Shown here: positions 23,714 through 35,461 of the stretch, piece after piece | Layout: every line of letters starts with the position of its first letter | How positions within the stretch are numbered: the first letter of the stretch is position 1 | Source: Aquilaria yunnanensis | Taxonomy: Eukaryota > Streptophyta > Magnoliopsida > Malvales > Thymelaeaceae | Reading direction: 5' to 3' | DNA: 64,000 nucleotides | NCBI GenBank assembly: GCA_039654915.1 | Contig: CM077594.1 | Span: 47,135,001 to 47,199,000, forward strand | Notes under the pieces: generated by a model | What the model saw: the letters and a program-made list of their open reading frames with translations, nothing else | What the model was told of the DNA's origin: nothing | The model's database searches: none | Position numbers and translations under genes: made by a program

Positions 23714-24699
23714 TGATGCAAACCCCAATGGTATAAAGACCATGAAACGCGCCCAAGATGTTTTTCAAGCTCCACAAGAGATCAAAGAGACTAGATTTGA
23801 AACCCGCACCCCTAATCAACCTGTGATTAGAAACGAGAAGTATAGAACTCCAAGAACACAAGCACACTTGTGCACCAAGGCAGTCCACAAAGAACCAAAG
23901 AGAAAACCTCTTCAAAGAGCAATATTATTTCAAAATTTTTTTGTGTCTTTACATCCAGAATATGTGCCTTTATATAGGCCTAAACTAGGGTTAAAATGTG
24001 GGCAAAATTCGCAGCCTAAATCCCTTAGGAATCCTAGATACAAAGACATAGGAAATCCTAGTCAAATTAGGACTCTAATTCCTAGTTTGAACAAGTTTAA
24101 TGAATGCAGCGTATGCCACTTGCCCAAAACGATTTAAAACTATTCCATAGCCTAAATAACTTCCTAAATAATGTATCTAAATAGGATTTGAACGAAAATA
24201 AAATATAAATACAAGATTAAACCCGAAAACTCCCAAATAGCCTTTTTGGGTGCATTTTGGGCACTTTAAGGTTCTCTCTTGTATCTTCAGCTCCAAGCTT
24301 GAATCTTTGAGTTCCAATGGCATGAATCTTCATCTTAGATGTGGTAATGAAGGTCTGGAAAGTTAGAGCTCAAAAATCCGGCTTATGGACACAAAATGCA
24401 ATAAAAACACTTAAGGTGGCTCAAATGGTGCACTTTGAGTGGTGTCCTTGGTGTCCTTGTTTTGTGACTTATCTAAGCACTCCATAACTGAGTACCAAGC
24501 ATATCCATCATGTCCATATCATGTCTTGAAAGTTCCAGCAGCTCCTTGTGAAGTTTCATGTCCATTCTCCATGAAGAAACTTGAAACAAAGCCTTGTAGT
24601 GCACTTGAGAGCTCCTTAGCTTTCTTCCTTGTCATAGGTCCACTAGAAACCTTCAATGGGTCCTTGCCTTGTCCATGTGTGCCTTCCTTGATCATATCA
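23714..24699 (-). repeat. CRM-like element 5' LTR (986 bp)
   Basis: It pairs with 17356-18341 at the same length and about 98% identity by eye. A TATATAAA box lies at 23969-23976 on the minus strand. To the right, 24700 onward is Tekay-like gag. Confidence 0.88.
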
Positions 24700-26140
24700 A
24701 TATGTGTGTGTATGTGATCTCCTGTTCAGGATGAGAACCTAAGGCAATGATAGAGGAGTTCTTAAGCAAGATGAGGTTAGGGCAGCCTATCTGAGGGATG
24801 GACAACCTACCTATGAGCCTGACAGACTATAGGAGACTTTAGGGCCTGTTGGGTCTGAGGGGCTTAATGTCAGGGATAACCTACCTGGACTAAGTAGAGG
24901 CAAATAGGAGAAGATTGAACAGCTCATGGAAGCTCTGCAAGCCACCATTTCTCAGCCGGTTGTGGGCATGCAAGCATTGGCTAGAGGCTAAGATCAGACA
25001 CATGACAGTGTTGAAGAAATTGGAGAAGTTGAAGAAGGGCAAAGAGGCAAGAGGCCTGGCAAAGAGCCAGCTCATCATAACCAAGCAAGTAAGAATGTGA
25101 AAAATGGAGATGAAGATGAAGGTAAGGATGAAAGGAGGCATCTAAGAGCAAGAAGAGTCAAATATGAGGTGAGGCAGGAAACAAGAGTGGAAGTGGAAGA
25201 AAGTCCAGAGGTGGAAGAACTAGACACTGAAATGGTTTAAAGGAGGACTGAGCCTTCTATGGAGGTTGCTACAAGAGGAGGGCCACCAAGAAGTGGAAGC
25301 TAAGACACTAAAGGAGGAAGAAGAAGACTTGTAAAAGGTGGACTTAGGGAGGGCCAGTTGGAAGGATTCCTGGCATTAAAACCTCTTGTATTCAGGGTGG
25401 GTGTGACCCTGAAGAAGCAAAATTCTGGGTTTACTAGTTGGAGAAAATTTTTGAGAGGATGGAGGTGTCCTTTACACAAAAAGTCTTACTAGCAACCTTC
25501 AGACTTGAAAGGAATGTAGAGCTCTAGTAGAGAGCTTTATAGAGGACTTATGAGAATAAAAATTAGAGAAGGCCACCTAATAGAAGGAGGTCTATAAGGT
25601 CAGCTAAATTCCTCCAAGTCTTTTGACAACAATATGTAAGTGAGGACCTGAAAGATCAAAAGCAAGTGGAGTTTGATCAACTGGAGTAGGGACGCTTCAT
25701 GTGATGGAGTATGAGCAGAAGTTTAATAACTTGATAAGATATGCCCCACAGTATGATAGGCAGGAGAAGCTTAGAACCAATAGGTTGTTGAGGGGTTTGA
25801 GGCCTGAACTGATGCAAATCCTTAGAGCTATGGGTGCTAAAGAGTACTACCAAGTAGCACAAAGTGCCATAACACTTGAGCAGGAGTTTAAGGAGCAGAC
25901 AAAGAGTAGGCCAGGAAATGTGAATGGTACACGCAAAGGGCATAAGAAGAGGGTCAGAGAGGAGGGCAAACCTATGAAATGGAGAAGAGAGGCTAAGAAA
26001 GAAAGGGGACCTCAGCAAGATGGACCCTAGTGCACCACTTGTTGGAAGTTCCATGGTAACAAGCCATGCTTCAGACTTTCCAATGCTTGCTTCAAGTGTT
26101 ATGGCTCTCCTAGTAGCAAGCACTCCTGAAGGAGCTTAAG
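24700..26140 (+). pseudogene. Decayed Tekay-like gag (host of CRM-like element)
   Basis: Several frames with many stops encode gag. The clearest part is 25701-26030: an EYEQKFNNLIRYAP segment matching [14 protein letters not shown] in the intact Tekay gag at 44470, then ALTLEQEF-like and basic linker blocks. A cysteine-rich segment with a KFHGNKPC core follows to about 26100. It is cut at 26140 by a solo LTR. Confidence 0.75.
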
Positions 26141-28529
26141 TGTTCTAAATTAAGTTTGGAACCTAATTTTAAGTTTACATAGCAAGCATAGGCAAGTTTA
26201 GCAAAGTTCACTAAGTTCCGAGAAAGATAAGGCACTAAATGAGGTTCAGGGGCAAAATGGTAATTTTGCATCCTGAATAGCCGTGCGTGGTCCCGAGCGG
26301 TTAAAATGAGTTTTTATAACTTAACTTTCAACCTTAACCCAAACTTGAAGAAATAAACAAGAATTAATCAAGAATAACTAAGTTACCAAAGGATGGGGGT
26401 TTAATTGTATTAAGCTTAATACTTTGGTGGCTTGGACGTTAGGTGAGGCTTTAAGAAGGGGAAAGTGAGGCTATGGCTACCATAATCTGATTTCCAACCT
26501 TCTCACTTCCATTTTTTCTCTCAATTCAACCTTGAAATTAAGATTTCTTGGTGCCAAGAAGAGCTATCAAGAGTATATAAGTTAAGAGGAGCTCATTTCA
26601 AGCATTAAACCATTTTTTAGAGCTTACAAGTGTGTTTTCTCATATCCTCTATTTTTTATACGAGGTAACCACTGTGTTCTTGATTGAATTCATGTTATTT
26701 GGTTAGTTTGGAGCTTGAGTTTTGGTTAGGAAGCAAGGTTTTGATGTTTAGTGTTTATGTTTTTTATTGGAACTTAGGTGACACTTTGTTGAGCTTAGTA
26801 GATTGGAAAGGAGGTTGATTATTGCTTGTTACTTGAAGTTGAGGTATGGGAGTTATGAGTTGAAGACCAATTAATGATATTGACATGAGTTTGCTTGAAG
26901 AATTTGAGTGATTCTAGTAATAGCATTAGTTAGAGGATTTCGTTGAATTGTGGTGGACTACGAGGTTTGAGAGGATTTGGATGATGTTACGAGACATCAT
27001 AGATTGGCTTGTGATAGTTGGTTATGTTCAATGCAACATGGTCTATGTGTGTGTGAAATTTGGAGGCTTTCCAATCATGTTTACTATGTTTGCTAAGTTT
27101 CCAAAGCTCATAGCAGTAAAATGCATGCCAATTCTACTGATTCGTAGATTGGCGATGCGTCGCCAATTTTGTGCACCAGTTCGCGATGCGTCACCAATTG
27201 TGCAAATGTGGTCTGAACGTTACGAACTGTGGTGATGCGTCACCACAAGCAAGATGGCAGAATTTCTCACATTTTGCTAGGGTGATCGAGGTGAGACATA
27301 GGGGAGTTCTTAGGGTGATTTGGGGCCTAAGTATACCGGTGGTACTCCGAGACTTCCAAAAGTCCCTCAAGACTTAAGCGTTTCCTTAAGGTTTGAAAGA
27401 TTTTATGGTTGCTTTAGCCATAAGCAAGGAAACTAGTTACAAATGAGCATAGCTAAGTACCATTAGCTTAGGTGAAAGGTTTAGAACCCTTGGCGACCTA
27501 ACCATGCCATAGCCACAAGGTTGCAAGCTGAAACATTAGTGCACCTAGTCTACAAGGTCTAAATGACCTAGTCTACAATAGTCCCACCATAATTCCCCTG
27601 CATAACATACTAAGGGAGAGGTTCAACTGGTGATTTATCACTAGTTAGGGTAGCAAGCACAGCTTGCTAGTAGGCAAGCCAATGCCTTGTAGTTTAAGGA
27701 CAAGGATGAGGAGAGGTCTCAAGGGACCTAAATATATGCATATAGTAGACCCTCAGGCTGTATGAGCTCATAGCAGGTTACATATGTTATCATATGTGGT
27801 GTCCTTAGTAATTTTCTTGCTGGTACACTGAAGAGCCCTTACTGAGAATGTTATGTTCTCACTCCCTAGTGATGTTGTGCAGATTCAGAAGTTGTTGGGC
27901 CGGGTAACTGTTGAGGGTTATTGCAGTAGTGGCTTTTTGTGCACAAGTATTGCACTTGAGAATCCTTGTGATTCTAGTCTACATGAGTATGCTTGAGTAG
28001 TTTGTTGGTCAACTAACAGTACTAACTAGAGTATTCCTTTGGCTGCAGAGCCTAATAGCACTGGACAAGGGTTTTTTAGACTTGCCACTGTGGAATTCAC
28101 ATCGAAGGTGGGAGTTAGTTAAAGAAGATCTCGGTAGAGGCTTGTATATATATAGTACTCTAGTTTCCTCCATAGTCTATGTTATGAAGAGTCCTAGACT
28201 CTAGGGTTGCTCTTGGGTGAGGGTATTAGTCTACTCTATGTATGAATGCTGCCACGAGTTGTTATGTGTAGTAAACTCACATAAATGTTGATTTTGTATG
28301 CTTTGGCTATTTGTACTTATTTTCTGTAGAAATTACTTGGCCAAGTTAATGCTTCATGTTTTTATTCATCCAAGTCAAAGCATGAAGAGCATGAATCCTG
28401 CATATTCTAGGATAATCAACTGGTAACATGGGATTTTAATCTGCACACATATACAACTAGCCAATTGTAACCACCGTGAGACCAGCTCTCACAGGGCTTC
28501 CTAGGCAGAGGCCAATGACGGCTATGTCA
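26141..28529 (+). repeat. Old solo LTR of Tekay family 2 (about 2.39 kb)
   Basis: It is homologous to the 2509-bp LTRs at 41109 and 48443: shared blocks include AAGTTCACTAAGTTCCGA near the left, the GC palindromes (27148-27246), a CCCCTGCATAAC block and the right end ACCGTGAGAC..GTCA. The first about 40 bp are partly deleted. The right end CTATGTCA corresponds to CGTGTCA. Gag of the host lies on both sides. The flanking duplication is unusual: see the finding at 26092-28547. Confidence 0.8.
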
Positions 28530-30165
28530 TCAAGTGTGGAGCTTAAGACCATTAGGTGAAAAATTGCTGAGCTAAAAGAGGTGATAGGGCCTTTAATCCC
28601 AGGTGGGCTAGGGGAGAACCATCAATGAGAGGCCAGAATGTGCCTAACCTGGTAAGGGATCAACTACCTAAGCTGCCACTTTACCAAAATGAACCAGAAT
28701 CCACCTGTAGAAAGGGTGTTTCAGCTTGAAACATCTAAGAGGGTGCAGAATGCACTACAAGTAAAGGCAGTAGAGGATGAGGCTGGCCAACAAAGGTTGA
28801 GCAGAAAAGCCTTGACGGGTACCAGTCACCTTAATGGCCATCTTGTTTCTGCCTTATTTGATACTAGAACTTCATTGTCTATTGTTTGTTCTAAGCTTGC
28901 AAAAGAAACGAATTCAGAAATAAGAAACATGACATGTATATACATAGTCAAAATGGCTGGTAATGAAATTATGTTCACTAACCACATTGTTGAAAACTGT
29001 GTGATAAGACTTGGTGAACTTGAGCTTAAAGCCAACCTAGTAGTCTTGGAAGTGTATGATTATGGCATAATACTAGGAATGAATTGGTTGAGTGAAGATA
29101 AAGTGGTAATAGATTGCTATGCAAGCCAACTCATATTACCTAAGGGTGAACCATATAAGCATGAAAGTAAACTTGATATGGTCTCGGACTGTCAAGTGGA
29201 CAAGCGCAACAAATACCCATAGTTGATGAACATGAGTTTATAGGACTGAATGAAGATCGAGTAATGAATGAACCAGGTAGAATACCCATTCTGCAAGAGT
29301 ATCCATAAGTTTTTCCTCTATACTTGCTTGGACTGCCACCTACTAAGGGAGTAGAGTTTGAAATCAAACTAGTTCCAGGTGCAACACCTATATCTATTGC
29401 TCCCTATAGAATGGCCATACCTAAAACTGTAGAGCTTAAGAAACAACTAAATGAGTTGTTTGAGAATGGGTTCATAAGATCTAGTGTGTCTCCATGGGGA
29501 GTACTTGCCTTGTTTGTGATGAAAAAGGATGGAACCCTCAGACTCTGTATATATTACAAAAAGCTTGATGGCTTAACTATCAAGAACAAATATCCTCTCC
29601 CAAGGATTGAGGACTTCTTTGACTAGCTGAAAGGAGCAAGAGTGCTGTCGAAGATAGACCTTATGTCTGGTTACTTTCAACTTAGAGTTAAGGAAAAAGA
29701 CATACCTAAAACTGCTTTTAGAACTAGGTATAGACACTATGGGTACACAGTGTTGGCATTTGGGCTCACTAATGCACCTGCCTTCTTTATCGACCTCATG
29801 CAAAAAGTGTTCAAGGCATATGTAGAACACTTTCTAGTGGTGTTTATTGATGATATGCTGGTGTACTTGAAAGATGAGGAAACCCATAAAGAGCATTTGA
29901 GGCTTGCACTTGGCTTGCCCCAAGAACACAAGTTATATGGAAAATTGAGCAAATGCAAGTTTTTGACCCCGGAGAGTGGACTTCTATGCCATGTGATTAA
30001 TGATCAAGGGCTAGTAGAAGACCCTAAAATGGTTAAGGCAATTTTGGATTGGAAGCAACCCTAAAATGTTAAAGAGGTTAGGAGTTTCTTAGGGTCAGTA
30101 GCTCATATGACTTGACTGACAAGAAAGGACCAGAAGTTTGTTTAGGAAAGTGATTGTGAAAATAG
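28530..30165 (+). pseudogene. Decayed Tekay-like gag end, protease and reverse transcriptase
   Basis: The CCHC knuckle resumes at 28530 (KCGA..DH..KNC with stops). A protease follows at about 28850 with DTRT in place of DTGA, and then a GMNWL block. Reverse transcriptase spans about 29440-30060 with [11 protein letters not shown] and VFIDDML (palm motif near 29850). Frame breaks occur at about 29220, 29310, 29623 and 30063. The sequence stops in the RT/RNase H connection at 30165, where a minus-strand Tat LTR begins. RNase H and integrase presumably lie beyond the right end of the window or are lost. Confidence 0.8.
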
Positions 30166-31041
30166 TGATGCTCGTTGGCATCCTCGTTGTATGACATGCT
30201 GACTCAGAGGAGAGACTTCCGACGTAAGGGTGTCTGAAGGAGAGACTTTCGATATGAGGGTGGCTGCAAGACTAAAAAAGAAAAGGGTTAGAGACTCACC
30301 GGAATGTGTTTTCGGGGAAGAGCCTCTGAAGCCCAAGTTAGTGTTTGGGGAATAAGGAGAAGAAAGTGGAGAGCAAAGAGTAGAGAGTTCTATGTCATCC
30401 TTACCAAGGTTACTCCCAGGTATTTAGGAGGGCGTAGGAAGGAGGCCGTTTGACACAACCCACTTAGATCATGACACGTGTTCGGTCGGATGTGATCCGT
30501 ACCTCCGTAGATGGGTATCTCCTAGTATCCTTAGCCTGTTCTGGCCAGAGGTCAGGGCCATGTGGGAGGTCTTCGTGTTAGGGGCGTGTCTAAGGTACTT
30601 GTGTCAGAGGCTCCTTAACCATTTTTTTCATGTCTTTGTGAGACCCCTTCGGCGAATGAGACCCTTTTGGTGTATAAGGCTTCTTTGGAATAGGAAGTCC
30701 CCTTCGGTCGGCTATTACGACCGAGGGCTGTTTGGGGAACCCTTCAGCTAAGTGGGGCACCTTTAGCAGACGCTGTTCCTTACCGAGAATGGCTATATAC
30801 CTTTCCAAACTCACTGTGTCTTCCATTCCGAGGGAGGTAGTGCTCAACCTTTCTGAGGTCAGTCCCGCTACTCCCTGAGGGCGATGGTTGGTCACCGAGG
30901 TCAAGGGATAAAGGATAGTGTGGGCCCCCTCTTTCCCGATGTTGGGTACTCATCCTTTTCGAGGGTGGTGTTGGTCATTCCCGAGGGTGGTGCTCACTAA
31001 ACAACCTGGGAATTCTAAGGGTAATAGCCCTTTGGCTATGA
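30166..31041 (-). repeat. Tat LTR in reverse orientation (876 bp)
   Basis: It is the reverse complement of a TGATAGCC-type LTR: the right end reads GGCTATGA (start TCATAGCC on the minus strand). Internally GACACGTGTTCGGTCGGAT mirrors the ATCCGACCGAACACGTGTC block of the other Tat LTRs. The left end TGATGCTCG mirrors the usual ..GATGC..CA end. The C-rich run at 31045-31052 is the polypurine tract in reverse. Confidence 0.8.
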
Positions 31042-31513
31042 CATGCCCCCCTCGGAAAGCCAAAGTTGTATCTTCGATATTCGAGCTTTTGCAAGTGTCT
31101 TGTGGGACTATGGTAAATGATCGATGTCTTCCCAAATATTAGCTGACTTTTTGACTGAGGTTACCTTCTTCGATGAAGGTTCCTCTTCGGCTCAGAACAC
31201 CTCTTTCAACCAAGGTAGTAGTAAGAGCTTTTGGTGTTCTTGTGGTTACTTTTTCATCCGAAGCGTATACTTGTCTCTTGAGTTTTTTTTTTATCGCCTG
31301 CCAGTGAATTGTCACATCTTCTAGACAGATAGACGCGCCGTCTTGGGAAAGACTTGCCTAGGTCTGGCAGCTGTCAGGAAGTGTACCTTCGTTTCCCGTA
31401 TCAGGTGATGCGCGTCACCTGGCGACTGGCGAACAGTCGCATCTGTTACATTAGTCGTGCCTCTGCGCCTTGGAGGGTTCATTATGGCGATGCTTCGCCT
31501 GCCTCTTTCGGCC

Positions 31514-31521
31514 TATATAAA
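31514..31521 (+). promoter_or_regulatory. TATA box of Tat accessory gene, copy 2
   Basis: TATATAAA in a CGGCCTATATAAACCC context lies about 250 bp before the accessory-gene ATG at 31768. The neighbouring GGCGATGCTTCGCC stretch is shared with the copy at 58710-58733. Confidence 0.6.
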
Positions 31522-31767
31522 CCCTTCCTCCTTAGTTTTTTCACACTTCTGTTCTTTTGCTATCTTTTGTTCTTGAATTTTCCTCCTTTCTTTTCTGGCG
31601 GCGGTGCTAATGGTGGAGCAATTTCCAGCACTACCTACGGTGTCTTGCGAAGTCCTTTCCTTGTTTTGAGATAGGTGGGTCTTCTTTCCGAAGTTGTTCT
31701 TCGGTAATTTTTTTGTCTCCCCCATTCTCTTTCACTTTCCCGAGGTTAGACTTATTTTTCCCGAACA

Positions 31768-32627
31768 TGTCTACTCCAGTCCCGCTTATGTCTATTCAAC
31801 CTATCCCCAAGAGTTGGCTTCCCCTTATCTCTCATCCAAGTTGAGCTACTTCGGAGAAGTTAGAGAAGTGGGCAGCTAAATTCTTTCTCCTTTCTTATGT
31901 TGTTACTAGGCTACCTAGTCCCGGTATGCCTATTTACATGAATCATTTGGACGAGGTTACCATTTTTTAGGCCCAGCTGAAGGCTGGACTTCAGTATCCT
32001 CCGCCGAAGATGGTTTGTGAGTTTTGCCAATTCCATGGCATAGCCGTGAATCAACTTCTTCCGAACTCCAATTCTTACTTCAACACCTTCCTCTGCATGT
32101 GTGGGGTCTTCAAGATAGAGCCTCACTTCATCTTCTTCATGCAATACTACAAACTCCACCCCGTCTTGAAGGCTGGGTTCTACTTCTTGCTTCCTCGGGG
32201 ATCTGCGAACAGGAAGTACACGTTCACCTTCGGGATAAAGGACAGTTGTCAAGGGTGGCAGAAGAAGTTCTTCTTTTGAAGGTGGATGAGTAGTGGAAGC
32301 ACATGCCAACCAAGTGGGCTTGGGGGACTTTGGATATAGATGTAGTCGATCCACGGAAACTGCTAACCTTAGAGTTAGAAGCCCAGTTTGAGGAGTTCGA
32401 CAGCCGCATTTGGGCTGTTGTGGACTGGGATGCCGAGGTCCCTCTGCGTTCATTCTACGGCTTTCTTATTAGATGGAACGTCATGATCGAAGAGGTCCTT
32501 CGGGAGCTGGGGGTGATCAAGGAACACGTTACTGACAGCAACATACTAAAGCCTCCTTTCAACGGGAAGAAGGCGTTGTTGGTAATGCTCATTCGGAGCA
32601 AACTCACGTATCCAGCCCTTCAAGAGA
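31768..32627 (+). pseudogene. Tat accessory gene copy 2, exon 1 (PF04195-like region)
   Basis: From the ATG at 31768 the frame matches the start of the gene at 58425 (P.PKSW.PLISHP, then AAKFFLLSYVVTRLP). It continues through QLKAGLQYPPPKMV, FHGIAVNQLLPNS, YFNTFLCMCGVFKIEPHF and FYFLLPRGS. Stops at several points, including about 32277, mark it as decayed. It ends at GAGA followed by GTAA, which aligns with the splice donor of the other copy. The copia element is inserted five bases into that intron. The order and wording fit the plant 'putative gypsy type transposon' domain. Confidence 0.7.
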
Positions 32628-32633
32628 GTAAAC

Positions 32634-34049
32634 TGTTAGTATTGTGCCCAAAAAGCCAATCATGAGATGATTGTATTTTTGCACATTGAGTCATGATATT
32701 TTATTGAGGCATTAATCCAGCAATTTTGTTTGTTGTTTTGTTTCTACGTAACGTAATAAACATAATTGTAACCCTAGAATAATGATATTCTTAAATGTCC
32801 CTAGTCTAGTATTATTGTGGAGCGGGTTGCAATAATACATAATGACTAGCATGTGTGGAGACTAATATGAGATATGTAGTCTACATATGGGTACAAGTTG
32901 GAGAACTTGTGTACTGGACCGACCCACCATGAGAACACTTCATGGATCGTTATATGAGTGTCATAAGTGATTCTCATAGTGATCATGGTATATGTAGTCC
33001 TTCGACCTAAGATCAGCAAGGTTCCCTACATGTGAGTCACATACTTTGATACTTTCCTTTGTTGCTCGTAACTGAGTGAACTTGAAGGAGGTCATTGGGT
33101 ATGTCACATATCATGCGGAGGGATTTGTATGATCAAGATGGGATTTGTCCCTCCTATGTAACGGGAGTGATATCTTTGGGCCCCTTGATAGAGTGAGACT
33201 TAGAAAATGCATGGCCATGCTCCGATGAGTTGATATATGATATCAATGTCGTCAGTTTAAGTTGGTCTACTCGGTAATCAAGAAACCAAAGATTGGGCTA
33301 TACGAGAGTGACACATTCCATGTCTTGTGCTTAGTCTTGATATCTTGGACAAAGGGACAATGGCATATATCGGTGATGATCATAAAGGTTTAGTCGATTC
33401 ACCAACAATCTTGTCACTTGGGTAGCAATGATGTGTTGCTAGACACCGCTCATTGCTTATGATCATAAATGTGATTTATGATCATTGCCAACATGGCAAG
33501 AGCCTATTGGGTTGCACACATAGAGCTATTTGGATCATTAGAGTGTATGGGCTAATTATTTGGGTTAAGGTTTCACTTTAATTTCGTATTAATAATGGGC
33601 CAAGGAGTTGAGCCATTATTAAGCCTGAAATTAAATCCTAATTGGATTAGGGCTTTGAAACCCATTAGGCCTGGAAGTTGAGTCTCACTATAAATACAAC
33701 TTTTAAGTGAGATATTCGTAGGTCTCCTTGCCCAAGCCTCCCAAAAGGACAGCCGCACTCTTCTCTTGCAATTCCTTGGAGGACGCAAGCTAGCACTACG
33801 AGCGCAAGAGAAATGCATCTACCGGGACGTGGTGGAAGCGTGGTGATCCCGAGAGGCTCATGTGGATACCATAGAGAGCCTGAACACGTCAACTGTTCAG
33901 GTTTTGTGATTCGACTCTACAGTTGAGTGAGAGATCTCAACCGAAAATTAGGTATGAAATTTTCGAACACCCGGTTTACCCCGTTTCACTTGGATCCTGG
34001 AGGGTTTCAGTTAAATTCCGCTGCGCTGTTTGGCTCCCGAAACCCAAGA
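32634..34049 (+). repeat. Copia 5' LTR (1416 bp)
   Basis: It starts TGTTAGTATTGTG and ends CCCAAGA, where the 3' LTR ends CCCAACA, so the terminal CA is mutated. A TATAAATA box is at 33689-33696. The same LTR occurs as the 3' LTR from 58996 and as a reverse solo LTR at 5097. Confidence 0.92.
33689..33696 (+). promoter_or_regulatory. TATA box of copia LTR
   Basis: TATAAATA in an ACTATAAATACAAC context is conserved at 60936-60943 in the 3' LTR. Confidence 0.6.
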
Positions 34050-34050
34050 G

Positions 34051-34063
34051 TGGTATCAGAGCT
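34051..34063 (+). other. Copia primer-binding site
   Basis: TGGTATCAGAGCT, complementary to the 3' end of initiator Met tRNA, begins one base after the 5' LTR. Confidence 0.85.
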
Positions 34064-35461
34064 ATTGGTGAAACCCTAAATCGGGATTGAGTGTTGAATG
34101 GCATGATGCTATGTGTTCGATTGGTTTTCGGCCATGATTAATTAGATTGATTCATAATGCATGAAACCGGAATTCGTAATGAACACATGAGATATATGAA
34201 GAAACGACACAAATTGGTTAATGAGATTAACCCGAAATTGATAGGTATGAGATACCTATATGGATTAGGATTCTTGCAATAGTTGCAGAAACCCTAGGTT
34301 TGTTCGGATTCGGCCTGTTCGGGCACCGAAAGTAAGGTATTTTTGGTGGCTCGAATGGAGGAGTCTCGGGTGCCTACTTTCTCGAAATAGAAGATTTGAC
34401 CGGCCAGTGGGACCGCCGTATGCGAAGCGCCACATAAATAAAAACTGGTTAATCAACACGTGAAAATTGGCATGCATCTTTGTTGAATGAGATTTGACAT
34501 GATATGCTGATTGGTGTTTGAAGCATGGTGCATGGTTATAGCCCTTGATTGGTTGTACTTGTAAATACGGCCTGCGAGTCGTGCCTTTTCTTATCACTCT
34601 CATTGTACATTCTCTTCTCACCTTACTCCCCTCGAATGTAACTCGAGGTTTCTATTATTGATGTAATGGTGCATTATGGGATCATCCAAGGTGGTATGTC
34701 CAAGGAGGTGACAACAAAAGGGCAACCAAGAAAGGAAGAGAAGGAGCTTGTGAAGACTCTTTTCTTTTCTTAGGCTTTTATGATATTCTCATTGGCTTGA
34801 GAATATCGCATAGTTTGGGCTATAACCATGTCACATTTATTTCCTGTAAGCATGAGATGCATGTTTTATATTTGTATGTGATGCATGTATAAAACAACCG
34901 GAGATAGCAAATTGGTGAGATCAAAAGAAAAAAAAACCCCTCAAACAAATATTAAGTCATTAAATGTGATGTCTTCCAAATGTTGGCACTCGTCAAGACT
35001 TTGATCAACATTAGGTGGGTTTGCCAAAGCAAAGCACCTATGTTCATCTTGGTAAGGCGTGATGGGATAATAGTGATATCCAAACTGCTAACTTTGGGTT
35101 CGACTTAACTAAGTCATCCTAATAGGATTAGGGACTTAGAGGCATAGAGTTGGGCTTAAGTTCATGAGATGAGCTTGGACAAGTGTTGTTCACCCAACTA
35201 TCCAAGAGTTGCATAAGATGCAATTGGCAAGGAGTTGCCTACCTAAATAGCTGTAACTTGAGAGAAAAGCCAAAGCTGACTCAGGTTGTGGTCAAATATG
35301 GATCTTGGCCCACTAGAATACCTTAGCGCCGAGGTGTTCCGAAATAATATCGAGGGTTATTATTTTGAGGAAAATAGTGGGAGTATCGTTTAATAAAAGT
35401 CCTTATTAAATGAATTAAAATACATGACTCTTACACTGCATATTTACTATTGTAGATAACC
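34064..35461 (+). other. Copia leader, no gene seen
   Basis: These 1.4 kb between the primer site and the gag ATG hold no supported reading frame or repeat. A long untranslated leader is plausible for this family. Confidence 0.6.

Larger units (their letters stand above)
17356..24699 (-). mobile_element. CRM-like chromovirus, near full length (7.3 kb)
   Basis: Two 986-bp LTRs (17356-18341 and 23714-24699) flank one minus-strand gag-pol. A primer-binding site adjoins the right (5') LTR and a polypurine tract adjoins the left (3') LTR. The LTRs differ at about 18 positions by eye (about 2%). The coding part carries only a few 1-nt frameshifts. A second leader copy lies left of the 3' LTR. The right flank is Tekay-like gag; no left flank with a matching target duplication is present. 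The lineage call rests on the RT wording ([24 protein letters not shown]) and on the C-terminal tail running into the LTR, and is provisional. Confidence 0.85.

Noticed and set aside
24890..25141. Minus-strand frame with hydrophobic segments (possible membrane protein)
   Set aside because: It is a shadow of the decayed Tekay gag on the plus strand.
32303..32665. Host gene with similarity to a plant transposon-like protein
   Set aside because: It is the decayed exon 1 of the Tat accessory gene running into the copia LTR, not a cellular gene.
34051..34063. tRNA gene
   Set aside because: Only a short complement of the Met tRNA 3' end is present, in the position of a primer-binding site; no cloverleaf.
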